Source of the DNA: CBIHON01 sp966211965
GTDB taxonomy: Bacteria > Pseudomonadota > Gammaproteobacteria > Burkholderiales > Burkholderiaceae_D
Direction of reading: 5' to 3'
DNA length: 45,248 bases
Assembly (NCBI GenBank): GCA_966211965.1
Contig: CBIHON010000043.1
Span: 1-45,248 of the forward strand
Every line of letters starts with the position of its first letter. The stretch's first letter is position 1. The notes beneath the pieces were generated by a model that worked only from the letters and a program-made list of their open reading frames with translations, was not told the origin of the DNA and made no database searches. Both the position numbers and the translations under genes were made by a program. Shown here one piece after another: positions 34,203 through 42,220 of this stretch.

Positions 34203-35785
34203 ATTATTTCCTTCACCTGCGCAGCGATTTTTTGCACCGTATCCTGCCCTGATTCCGTCCCGCCGTCGGTCGTCAGGCAATATTCCAATTCCTGCGCCGA
34301 TAGCGGTTCCGACGTCGCCAATTGATGCGCAAGCACTTCCAGGCTGGCGTCCGAGGGGTCGCCGCCGCCCTGTTCCCGCCGCGCCGTGATGCGTGCTCGT
34401 AAAACCGCTTCATCGGCCCGCAAATCAAAGATGAGGAAGGGGACCTCAAGCTCGCGTGCCAGCTCTGCAAATGCATCGCGCTGTGTTTTTTTCAGAAAAG
34501 CCGCATCGACGATGACGGGCAACCCGGACGCGACGATCGAACGGGTCAGCGCGGCCAGACGGCGATAGGTCGCTTCGGTGGCGAGAGGTTCGTAGATGCC
34601 ATGTCCCGGTGCAGCGCCGGCATCGACGTGCGCGGACAAGCCGTGCATGCGCTTGCGCTCCAGGTCGGAGCGGATCTGCACCGCGCCGAGCAACTCAAGC
34701 AGCGCGCGCGAAAATACCGACTTGCCGCTGCCGGAATAGCCGTGCGTGATCATGAGTGCGCTCTGCGCCGGCCGCGTCTCGCGCGCCGCCAGAGCAAGGT
34801 ATCGGCGTGCCTCGCTGGCGGCCGTGCCTGCTGCAAGCGCTTCCAGCTGTTCCGCACGCAAGTCGGCCACCTTGGCGCGCACCAGCGCGCGCTGGGCGCG
34901 ATAGTAGCGCAGCACCGCCAGCCCTTCATAATCACCGCTTTCCTGCAGATAGCGATTGAGCAGACGCGCCGACAGATCCGGCCGCTCGCGGTATTCCAGG
35001 TCCATCAGGGTGAAGGCGAGGTCGTTCATCACATCGATCCAGCGCAGGCTTTCGTTGAACTCGATGCAGTCAAATACTTCGACGCGTCCACGCCAGGTCA
35101 AGATATTGTTGCTGTGCAGATCGCCATGGCATTCGCGGACGTAGCCGGTCTGCTTGCGCAGCACGAAAGTCTCGCGCAGCGTGTCTTCCTGCTGCGTTTG
35201 CCACGCGCTCAGTTCGGCAAGCTGCTGCTGCGTTTCGTCGGCTTTTGCCAGCCGCTTGAGCGAGACGAGGTTGTCCTCGGCTATCGAGTGCAGGCCGGCT
35301 GGCGTGCTCCATGCGCTTTCTTCCGGTGCGGATGGAATCGCCAGATGGAAGCGCGCCACTTTTTGTGCCAGAGCATCGATTTCCTCCGGCGCCAGTAAGC
35401 GATTGTCGAGCCGGTGCGACCATAAGGCCTGCTGCTCGAATGCGCGCATCTTGACCGCGTATTCGATCGCTTCGCCGCCGCCTTCGATCGACGGTTGATC
35501 CGGTGTGCCGCTGATCGCCACTACGTCCAGGTAGATCGCCGGCGCCAACCGGCGGTTCAGGCGCAGCTCTTCCCGGCAATAGAAGCGGCGCGCCGCGAGC
35601 GTGGAGAAATCAAGGAAATCGAAGCGCAGCGCTTTCTTGAATTTGTATGCGGTATCGGCGCAGACCAGGACCCACGATATGTGGGTCTCGATTAATTGTG
35701 CCGGTTGGCCGCTCGCTTTCTCAAGCGCGTGCCTGAGCGCGGCAACAAGACGGCGCTGGTTTTCCAATGCGGCGGATTCGTTCAT
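34199..35785 (-). CDS. APH-like kinase domain fused to P-loop kinase
   Basis: A 528-residue protein. The N-terminal half has an aminoglycoside-phosphotransferase-like kinase fold: VLVCADTAYKFKKALRFDFL with the nucleotide Lys, then CHGDLHSNNIL (Brenner-type catalytic loop) and VFDCIEFNESLRWIDV. The C-terminal half is an AAA/zeta-toxin-like P-loop kinase with Walker A GYSGSGKS and IRSDLERKRMHG. This two-domain gene is widespread and uncharacterised; resistance to aminoglycosides should not be assumed. The ATG at 35785 follows aaggaca; in-frame codons up to 36031 read through the IS-end repeat and narK remnant and are rejected. Its TAG stop lies in an IS-end repeat. Confidence 0.88.
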   Translation of the reverse strand: MNESAALENQRRLVAALRHALEKASGQPAQLIETHISWVLVCADTAYKFKKALRFDFLDFSTLAARRFYCREELRLNRRLAPAIYLDVVAISGTPDQPSIEGGGEAIEYAVKMRAFEQQALWSHRLDNRLLAPEEIDALAQKVARFHLAIPSAPEESAWSTPAGLHSIAEDNLVSLKRLAKADETQQQLAELSAWQTQQEDTLRETFVLRKQTGYVRECHGDLHSNNILTWRGRVEVFDCIEFNESLRWIDVMNDLAFTLMDLEYRERPDLSARLLNRYLQESGDYEGLAVLRYYRAQRALVRAKVADLRAEQLEALAAGTAASEARRYLALAARETRPAQSALMITHGYSGSGKSVFSRALLELLGAVQIRSDLERKRMHGLSAHVDAGAAPGHGIYEPLATEATYRRLAALTRSIVASGLPVIVDAAFLKKTQRDAFAELARELEVPFLIFDLRADEAVLRARITARREQGGGDPSDASLEVLAHQLATSEPLSAQELEYCLTTDGGTESGQDTVQKIAAQVKEII

Positions 35786-35920
35786 TGCTTTGTCCTTGGG
35801 AAAGAGCGCTGTCTTTGCGATGGGAAAGTATAGGCATGGCGGTGGCGTGCTTACCTTCGACAAAAGATTTTCGCGATTATTCGCGCAAGCGGCTTGCTTC
35901 TTGCGCTGCATCTCTTCCAG

Positions 35921-35959
35921 CCCGAACGCGCCCCTGATTGGGTTCATAACAGGCCCTAA
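35921..35959. repeat. IS-end-like repeat, copy c, at the narK break
   Basis: ttgggttcataacaggccct + aa (35938-35959) matches copy a, and 35921-35937 (cgaacgcgcccctga) also matches the sequence beside copy a. It directly abuts the narK fragment, so an element insertion or deletion ended the gene here. Confidence 0.65.
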
Positions 35960-36192
35960 TTTTGGCAGCGTGAAGGCAGATCGACTGCCAACCGCAATCT
36001 GTGGATTTCGATCCCGGCGCTCTGCCGGCATTCGCGGTATGGATGGTATGGAGCGTGGTGGTGGTGAATCTGCCGAACATCGGTTTCAGCTACAGCACCG
36101 ACCAGCTGTTCTGGCTGACTGCATTGCCGGGTTTGTCGGGGGCGACCCTGCGTATCTTCTATTCGTTCATGGTGCCGATCTTTGGCGGCCGC
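35960..36192 (+). pseudogene. narK: Nitrate/nitrite transporter narK fragment
   Basis: Starting immediately after the IS-end repeat, one frame reads FWQREGR...ANRNLWISIPAL, then shifts (one base lost near 36022) to LPAFAVWMVWSVVVVNLPNI, GFSYSTDQLFWLTALPGLSG and ATLRIFYSFMVPIFGGR. This is the first ~75 residues after the start of NarK-type MFS transporters. The true start, the 5' end and everything after GGR are missing. The break after GGR is followed at once by a terminator-like hairpin. Confidence 0.85.
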
Positions 36193-36614
36193 ACACGGTT
36201 CGCCGTGCCTTTTTTATGTGCACTGCAAAAAAATTGCTTTGTGTTCATGCCATGGCAGGCTTTAATCTTCCCGTCCGGGTTTTATCGACCGCCGTATTAC
36301 CGTTCATTCAAGTAAAAGTACCGTCTATCGAACGCTGCTTGTAATCCAACTCCCGAAACGTTTGATCCGTCTTTCAAAGAAAAGCAATTCAAAAACTCGG
36401 AAGAGTCTTGCAAGGCCACCGGTTTATTGATCCAGAAAAGGTATGTGGCGCCTCGCTATCCGCTCTGCCAACTGCCTCCCTCAGCCCGAGCATCGAACTG
36501 CCGGGACAGCATACAGAACCGATCCGCTTTCAGTCTGGCGCGGAAATAAATCCAATCTGCACAGCCATCAGTCTTCGCGCCTGCAATGGCTTTTCCATTC
36601 AAGGGGATAAATCA
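36193..36614. other. 422-bp gap: terminator-like hairpin and peptidase promoter region
   Basis: cacgg-ttcg-ccgtg (36194-36207) followed by cc and six T (36210-36215) looks like an intrinsic terminator with a UUCG loop. From 36216 to 36614 I see no gene, only the peptidase ribosome-binding site aagggg near 36601. Confidence 0.55.
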
Positions 36615-38753
36615 ATGTTCAAACCAGTTACGTCGACAAAGTTGTTGTACGCATCGCTGAGCGCTGTCTCTATCACAGTGGCCGGCATGCATCCCGCCTA
36701 TGCCGGTGATCCCGCAAAAGATCTCGATGTGCACTACAAGGGCGTAAGGGAGCCGAGCAGGAAAGAGGTCATCGAACTTCACCAACGAAAAGTCAAGCAT
36801 GTAAAACCCAATGCGCTGGCGATCGAGCGAAAAAACAAGGAACTCAAAGAACATGGCAAACGCGAGATCGATTTCAAATTTGCCGAGCGGCCCGAGAATG
36901 AGTTCGAGATCGACGACGGCACCACACCGGACTCACTGCGCAGGGCGGCCGGGTTTGCCGCATTCGATGCGGCGACCGCCGGCGTAACGGCGATCCCGGC
37001 CAGCTTGGACAATAGCGTGCTTGCCGCCGCGCCGCCGATCGGAAACCAAGGCAGTGAAAATTCTTGTGTGGCGTTTGCCACGACTTACTACCAGGCCAGC
37101 CACGAAATCTGCCTGGCGCGCGGATGCGACAACAAGACCTCGAATACCAATATCCTGTCGCCCAAATGGACGTACAACATGATCAACGGTGGGGTCGACG
37201 ACGGCTCCTGGTTTGCCGACGCGTTTGCCCTGCTTGAGAAAAACGGCGCGGCGACCTTGAGTCAGTTGCCCTATTTCGCCGGCGATTACCGCAGTTGGGA
37301 TACGAATGCCGCGGATTGGCGTTCGGCCCTGACGTACCGGATGAATCCGTCTCAATACATGAGCGGCGTAAGCAGCGCTGCGGGACTGGCAAATCTCAAG
37401 CAGGCATTGGCCAACGGGCACGTGCTGACCTTTTCCACTTACGTCAGCTCCTGGCAATTCACCCAGGTGAAAGCCGATCCGGCTGTACCCAGCCCTTATG
37501 CCGGGCAATACGTGATGTCCTATATGAACGGCACGAGCGGCGCGCACGCAATGACCATCGTGGGCTACGACGACACCGTCTGGACCGATCTGAACGGCAA
37601 CGGCGTCGTCGATCCGGGTGAAAAGGGTGCGCTCAAGGTCGCCAATTCCTGGGGCACCGGCTGGGGCAACAGCGGCTATATCTGGGTCGCCTATGATGCG
37701 CTTCTTGCCACCACGGCGGTGGCGGGCGGGCCGGTGTCGTCCACGCGGCAGGGAGCGCTCTGGTCCGACATTGCATATACCATCCTGGCAAAATCGAGCT
37801 ACACGCCCAGGCTCATCGCAGAGTTCACGGTCAACCATCTGACTCGCAATCAAATGACGCTGCAGGGCGGCGCTTCGGCGACAACCTCCAGCACACCGAC
37901 GGCCTATGCCGGCACCGGCGCTTTCATATCGCAGGGCGGGCCTTACGCTTTCGACGGCACGACGACAGCGGTCGATGCAAGCTTTGTGCTTGACCTGTCC
38001 GACGTGGTTCCTTCGACGCCGGCTTCGATGAATTACTATCTGGGCTTGTCCGATTCCGTCACGGGCAATCCCTTGACACTGAAGTCGGCGAAGCTGGTCA
38101 ACCTGGGGCTGAATCAAGAAGTCCTTGCCAGCACCACTCTGCCATTGAGTGCCGACGGTGCGAGCAAATATGTTGCCATCCCTTATTCCTATTCCGATGG
38201 CAATACGCCCCCGGTCGCGCAGATTTCCGCAACGGCGCAAAGCCTGAACGGCGGATTGAACGTGACGTTCGATGGTTCGACTTCCTATGATCCGAACGGC
38301 AGCGTCGTATCGTATGCCTGGAATTTCGGCGATGGCTCGATGATCCAGACCAACAGCACCTTGTCGCATTTTTATGCCAATGCGGGAAGCTATAACGTCC
38401 AATTGACCGTGACGGACAATCAAGGCTCTACCGGCACCGCGAGCTACCTGGTCAAGGTGGCAGACATCGCGCCGCCGACTGCTCCGGCGAATCTGACCGC
38501 TGCCCTGGTAACGACGGGGAAATCCAAGAAGAACCCGACGATCGACCTCGGTTGGAGTGCAGCGTCGGACAACGTGGGCGTGGCGGCATACGATATTTAT
38601 CGGAATAACGCCTTCCTTGCCAGCACCACTGCCAGGACCTACAGCGATACCGGCACGAAGGTGGGAGGCGGCGCCTACACTTACTATGTGGTTGCGCGCG
38701 ACGCTGCTTCCAACAAATCGTCGCCTAGCAATACCGTCAGCATCACACGTTAA
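36615..38753 (+). CDS. Secreted C1 (papain-like) peptidase with PKD and FN3 domains
   Basis: A 712-residue exported cysteine peptidase. Signal peptide: MFKPVTSTKLLYASLSAVSI then TVAGMHPAYA-GD. A charged propeptide region covers about 31-105. Catalytic residues: Gln145 and Cys151 in NQGSENSCVAFA, His311 in GAHAMTIVGYDD, Asn344 in KVANSWGTGWG. A calcium-loop-like DLNGNGVVDPGEKG lies between His and Asn. A beta-sandwich region (about 400-525), a PKD domain (about 530-615, SYAWNFGDGS) and an FN3-like domain (about 618-712) follow. It probably degrades extracellular proteins. Start chosen at 36615 for the ribosome-binding site and signal peptide; longer in-frame codons from 36408 lack both. It lies between nar remnants, so it was inserted or retained after loss. 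Confidence 0.9.
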   Translation: MFKPVTSTKLLYASLSAVSITVAGMHPAYAGDPAKDLDVHYKGVREPSRKEVIELHQRKVKHVKPNALAIERKNKELKEHGKREIDFKFAERPENEFEIDDGTTPDSLRRAAGFAAFDAATAGVTAIPASLDNSVLAAAPPIGNQGSENSCVAFATTYYQASHEICLARGCDNKTSNTNILSPKWTYNMINGGVDDGSWFADAFALLEKNGAATLSQLPYFAGDYRSWDTNAADWRSALTYRMNPSQYMSGVSSAAGLANLKQALANGHVLTFSTYVSSWQFTQVKADPAVPSPYAGQYVMSYMNGTSGAHAMTIVGYDDTVWTDLNGNGVVDPGEKGALKVANSWGTGWGNSGYIWVAYDALLATTAVAGGPVSSTRQGALWSDIAYTILAKSSYTPRLIAEFTVNHLTRNQMTLQGGASATTSSTPTAYAGTGAFISQGGPYAFDGTTTAVDASFVLDLSDVVPSTPASMNYYLGLSDSVTGNPLTLKSAKLVNLGLNQEVLASTTLPLSADGASKYVAIPYSYSDGNTPPVAQISATAQSLNGGLNVTFDGSTSYDPNGSVVSYAWNFGDGSMIQTNSTLSHFYANAGSYNVQLTVTDNQGSTGTASYLVKVADIAPPTAPANLTAALVTTGKSKKNPTIDLGWSAASDNVGVAAYDIYRNNAFLASTTARTYSDTGTKVGGGAYTYYVVARDAASNKSSPSNTVSITR

Positions 38754-38810
38754 ATAAGCGTCGTTGTGCGAATTTGACCAGGCCGCAGGGCCTGCATTTT
38801 GATCCGGAAG

Positions 38811-38835
38811 GGCACGGCTTGCCGTGCCTTTTTTT
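38811..38835 (+). terminator. Intrinsic terminator
   Basis: ggcacgg-cttg-ccgtgcc (7-bp perfect stem) followed by seven T, 57 bases after the peptidase stop. Its sequence cc-gtgcc-T6-7-atg-gc resembles the hairpin at 36194-36215 on the other side of the peptidase. Confidence 0.85.
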
Positions 38836-39036
38836 ATGCGCTGCGCAGCCTTTGCCGATCATGAGATCATTTAGTCACAAAGAACTACTCTCTGTAGTCC
38901 TTCCCGAATCCCGAAACCGCGGTCTTGCCAATACCCATCGACCGTCCCGCTGCGTAGACTGACTGCATCAACGTAAGCAAACAGTTTGCGACGTTTCATT
39001 TCCAAGCACCGGGGGCGGTGCGCATGTGGAGGCAGC
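38836..39036. promoter_or_regulatory. Relic narG upstream region
   Basis: The ~200 bp before the narG fragment keep an intact ribosome-binding site (tggaggcagc, about 39027-39036) and a NarL-heptamer-like tacccat near 38932. It probably is the ancestral promoter/leader of narG; function is unproven. Confidence 0.35.
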
Positions 39037-39225
39037 ATGAGTCATTTTCTGGACCGCTTGAAATTTTTCAGTACGGTCCAGGAAACCTTTTTCGGCGGTC
39101 ACGGTGCGGTCGTCAACGAAGACCGTACCTGGGAAAACGCCTATCGTCAGCGCTGGCAGCACGATAAGGCCGTGCGCTCGACCCATGGCGTGAACTGCAC
39201 CGGCTCCTGCAGCTGGAATACCTGA
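39037..39225 (+). pseudogene. narG: Nitrate reductase alpha subunit narG, first ~62 codons
   Basis: It begins MSHFLDRLKFFSTVQETFFG and ends with DAYRQRWQHD-type (here NAYRQRWQHDKAVRSTHGVN) and CTGSCSW, the [4Fe-4S] FS0 region of NarG, then stops (NT-stop) where the family continues KIYV. About 1,190 residues are missing. The ribosome-binding site is still intact. Confidence 0.88.
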
Positions 39226-39296
39226 AGATTCTGCGGGAAAGAGCAGCGATTGAAGTCGTGACGCTGGAAGGCGCGGGTACGCTGCTGATGCAGTAG
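39213..39296 (+). pseudogene. Possible 3' end of a lost nar-operon gene
   Basis: In another frame directly after the narG fragment, 27 codons read LEYLKILRERAAIEVVTLEG then AGTLLMQ-stop with no start codon. It looks like the C-terminus of a protein. From memory it may match the PpiC-type gene after narI, which would mean that a deletion joined narG to a distal gene; this match is uncertain. Confidence 0.35.
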
Positions 39297-39420
39297 AACC
39301 AAGGATGCAATGATCTTTATTTTGGCAAATCTCTGAGCCTTGCCAATTTTTTATTGAACTCATTCATCGGGAGCCGGTCCAGTTTCTTACAGTGCCAAAA
39401 AATGCGGTCGAGGGAATACC

Positions 39421-41127
39421 ATGGACGATACCGATTTATTGCGCGCAATTTATGCCAGTGCAATCGATTACGCCATCATCACGATGGACAACGATGGCAT
39501 TGTCGTGAGCTGGAATCCGGGCGCCGAACGGATTCTCGGCTATCGTGCCGAAGAAATCATCGGCCTCAGCGGCAGCGTTTTATTTACCGCCGAGGACCGT
39601 AGGCAATTAGTGCCGCAGCAGGAGTTGGCCACCGCACTCAAAGCGGGAAGAGGAGCGGATGATCGTTGGCATGTGCGAAAGGACGGGTCGCGTTTCTGGG
39701 GCGAGGGCGTGGTTACGCCGATTTACCTCGGCCACGGAGAGCACATCGGCTATCTCAAGATCATGCGCGACAATACCGCTCGCAAGCGCGCCGAGAACGA
39801 CATGCTCAGGTTGGCCAATTTCGATGGGCTGACCGGGATTGCCAATCGCAATTATTTCCGGGTTCGGCTGGAGGAAATGATGGCGGCGATGGCGCGCAGC
39901 CGGCAACTGCTGATTCTGCAAGTCGTCGATCTGGATTTCTTCAAGCAAGTCAACGACAGTCTCGGGCATGCGGCAGGAGACGGCGTGCTGCGACAGGTGG
40001 CGGAGCGGATGACGCATCTGTTGCGCGAGACCGATTTCATCGCCCGTCTGGGCGGCGACGAGTTCATCGTGCTGCAGCCCAATGCGCACGGGCCGGAGGC
40101 TGGTGCGCAATTGGCGACCAAGCTGCTGGAAGCGTTGTCGCGTCCATTTCTCCTGGACGGCGGCGAGGTACGGATCGGCGCCAGCATCGGCATCGCCGTA
40201 TATCCGCAAGATGCGGCGGAACCTGATCAATTGCTGGAAAAGGCCGATCTCGCACTCTACCGCGTCAAGAACGGCGGACGCGGCGGCTACAGCTATTTCA
40301 CGGAACACATGGACACCGAAGCGCGCAATCGGGCGCACAACCTGCTCGAATTGCGTCATGCCGTAGCAATGCGCGAGTTCGAACTCGTATACCAGCCCGT
40401 GGTTGACTGTGCGACCGGGCACATCACTTCGGTGGAAGCACTTCTGCGTTGCAAGAATCCGGTCCTGGCCGCCTATCCGGTCGACGAGCTGATCGATCTG
40501 GCTGCGGAGGCCGGCTTGATGCCGACAATCGGCGCATGGGTTTTGGCGCAGGCCTGTGTTCAGCAGCGGGAATGGCAACGAGCCGGTCTGCCGAGATTTT
40601 GTCTCTCCATTAATTTTTGTCCGCATGAATTGATGAACGGGTTTCTGATCGACCAAATACGCGCCATGGTCGAACAATCTTCTTTGAGGCCGGAAGATCT
40701 GGAAATAGAAATTACCGAAAGAGACATGGTCGATAAGCAAGGACAAGGCATCAAGATTCTCGAGGAGTTGCATTCGCTCGGCATTTCGATTGCCTTGGAC
40801 GATTTCGGCAGCGGCTATTCCTCGCTGAGTTATTTGCGCCGTTTGCCACTGCACCGGTTAAAACTGGACAAGGATTTTCTCAAAGGAATTCCCTATGATG
40901 CAACGAGTTGCGTGATAGCCAGATCGCTCATTGACATGGCGCATGCTCTGAACCTGACAGTCGTCGCTGAAGGCGTGGAGTCTCCTGAACAGGTTGAGTT
41001 TTTCCGCCAGAACCGATGTGACGCGCTGCAAGGCTTTCTCCTGTGTCCGCCGCTTCCGCTGGAGGGCCTCAAAGAATTATTCATGAAGCAAGCGACGATC
41101 AATGTGCAGCCGGAATTTCTGGCATAG
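39421..41127 (+). CDS. PAS-GGDEF-EAL cyclic-di-GMP enzyme
   Basis: A 568-residue cytoplasmic protein. A PAS sensor domain (about 1-125), a GGDEF domain with intact GGDEF (211-215) and RxxD inhibitory site RETD (202-205), then an EAL domain with EALLR, NFCPHEL, EITERD, DDFGSGYSS, KLDKDF and AEGVES, all metal and catalytic residues of an active phosphodiesterase. Both synthesis and breakdown of c-di-GMP are possible, controlled by the PAS signal. Ribosome-binding site gaggga. Confidence 0.93.
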   Translation: MDDTDLLRAIYASAIDYAIITMDNDGIVVSWNPGAERILGYRAEEIIGLSGSVLFTAEDRRQLVPQQELATALKAGRGADDRWHVRKDGSRFWGEGVVTPIYLGHGEHIGYLKIMRDNTARKRAENDMLRLANFDGLTGIANRNYFRVRLEEMMAAMARSRQLLILQVVDLDFFKQVNDSLGHAAGDGVLRQVAERMTHLLRETDFIARLGGDEFIVLQPNAHGPEAGAQLATKLLEALSRPFLLDGGEVRIGASIGIAVYPQDAAEPDQLLEKADLALYRVKNGGRGGYSYFTEHMDTEARNRAHNLLELRHAVAMREFELVYQPVVDCATGHITSVEALLRCKNPVLAAYPVDELIDLAAEAGLMPTIGAWVLAQACVQQREWQRAGLPRFCLSINFCPHELMNGFLIDQIRAMVEQSSLRPEDLEIEITERDMVDKQGQGIKILEELHSLGISIALDDFGSGYSSLSYLRRLPLHRLKLDKDFLKGIPYDATSCVIARSLIDMAHALNLTVVAEGVESPEQVEFFRQNRCDALQGFLLCPPLPLEGLKELFMKQATINVQPEFLA

Positions 41128-41419
41128 AAAACTTGCGCCGGTTCGTGCGATGTAGAGCTGCACCATTTCTGAAAAGTATGCAGCCTGGGCGCACAAAGAT
41201 GCTCCCGATAAACGAAAATGCATGACCAAGGGCATGCTCCTCATTATTTATTTCCTGGCGGCAGCAGTTTGGAAGATTCGACGTTCATTGCCCAGAATAT
41301 ACACATAATGTTCTGAGGCAAATCGAAACCAAACGAGAAACATTGAGATCTCAATGACGCGGTTTTGTTGCCGTAGCCGTTCACAGTGAATGAGCGGCTC
41401 ATCTCACGAAGGAGTAATA
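41128..41419. other. 292-bp gap without recognised content
   Basis: Only the ribosome-binding site cgaaggagtaat just before 41420 can be supported. Confidence 0.4.
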
Positions 41420-42094
41420 ATGGAAATGGAACAATCAGTAAACAAGTCGCTTGATCAGGTTGTATCTGCAATATGGACGCTCGATCTCGATCCAATCAAA
41501 TTTAAATTAATGGATCCGGAAGAGGGACATGGCTGGTCACGCGACCTGGCCGACCGCAATGAAATCGAATACAAACGTTTTCTCACTTTGCTGGCGAAGT
41601 ATCCGGGCATGGTGATTGTACCGAGCAAAGACGTCGACAAATTTTGGCACGCGCATATTCTTGATACCTATAAGTACGCGGAAGATTGCGCTCAGGTGTT
41701 CGGCTATTTCCTGCACCATTTTCCTTATTTCGGAATGCGTGGATCGGAAGATGCAGCACAGCTCGCCGCCGCTGCCAGGATCACGCATGATCTTCTCAGA
41801 AAAGAATTCGGCGCGCCGGAAACAGGGCAATCGGCGGGCTTTTGCGGCGTCACGAACGATGTGAGTTTTCCCGGCGCACCCAATGCGGCCAGCTTTTGCG
41901 GCGCTACGAATGACGCGAGTTTTTGCGGCGCCACCACGTTGGAAAGAAACCGGCCGCCTGACGCCCAAGCCGGCTTCTGCGGGGCCACCAATGCACGTCC
42001 TTCGGATCATGCAGAATTTTCGAAGCACGACGCGGACAACGCGTTGCGTCCGGATTGGCGGCCGGGGGACAGTCAGGTTCGCCAAGCGTGTTAA
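41420..42094 (+). CDS. GRDP/DUF1399-like protein with 9-residue FCGATN repeats
   Basis: A 224-residue protein. Residues 1-135 match the core of bacterial glycine-rich domain-containing (GRDP-like) proteins: DPIKFKLMDPEEGHGWS, YKRFLTLLAKYP, VDKFWHAHILDTYKYAEDC (72-90) and FLHHFPYFGMRG. The His/Asp/Cys cluster could bind a metal. Residues 140-193 are six tandem units of nine residues: GFCGVTNDV, SFPGAPNAA, SFCGATNDA, SFCGATTLE, RNRPPDAQA, GFCGATNAR; four keep FCG. A charged tail follows ending in Cys. No signal peptide. An aaggagtaat ribosome-binding site sets the ATG. Repeats with one Cys each recall multi-core precursor peptides, but no modifying enzyme is nearby. Confidence 0.75.
   Translation: MEMEQSVNKSLDQVVSAIWTLDLDPIKFKLMDPEEGHGWSRDLADRNEIEYKRFLTLLAKYPGMVIVPSKDVDKFWHAHILDTYKYAEDCAQVFGYFLHHFPYFGMRGSEDAAQLAAAARITHDLLRKEFGAPETGQSAGFCGVTNDVSFPGAPNAASFCGATNDASFCGATTLERNRPPDAQAGFCGATNARPSDHAEFSKHDADNALRPDWRPGDSQVRQAC
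41837..41998 (+). repeat. 27-bp coding repeats
   Basis: Six in-frame 27-bp units encoding the FCGATN motif; the fifth unit is almost unrelated. Sequence between units varies at third positions (for example tttTgc versus ttcTgc), so the protein motif, not the DNA, is conserved. Confidence 0.8.
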
Positions 42095-42220
42095 ACCGGC
42101 GCGGGTTTTGTCGCAACTTCCTCCAAGCCTTCGTTCATATAAGCGCGGTCTCTTCAGGTTTCACGCCATATCCTAAAAAATAGGAAGCATTAGAGACTCT
42201 TAGAAACTATCCAGCCTCGC

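Noticed and set aside
34199..35785. Aminoglycoside resistance gene
   Set aside because: The APH-like fold is fused to a P-loop kinase in a widespread chromosomal family; no resistance evidence.
35786..36031. N-terminal extension of the APH/P-loop fusion
   Set aside because: It would translate the IS-end repeat and the reverse strand of the narK fragment.
36933..38423. 496-codon minus-strand frame opposite the C1 peptidase
   Set aside because: Arg/Gly/His-rich shadow; the plus strand has signal peptide, catalytic triad and domains.
39607..40854. Minus-strand frame opposite the PAS-GGDEF-EAL gene
   Set aside because: Shadow of a gene with all canonical motifs.
41837..41998. CRISPR-like periodic DNA
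   Set aside because: The 27-bp period is in frame, without spacers, and conserved at protein level.
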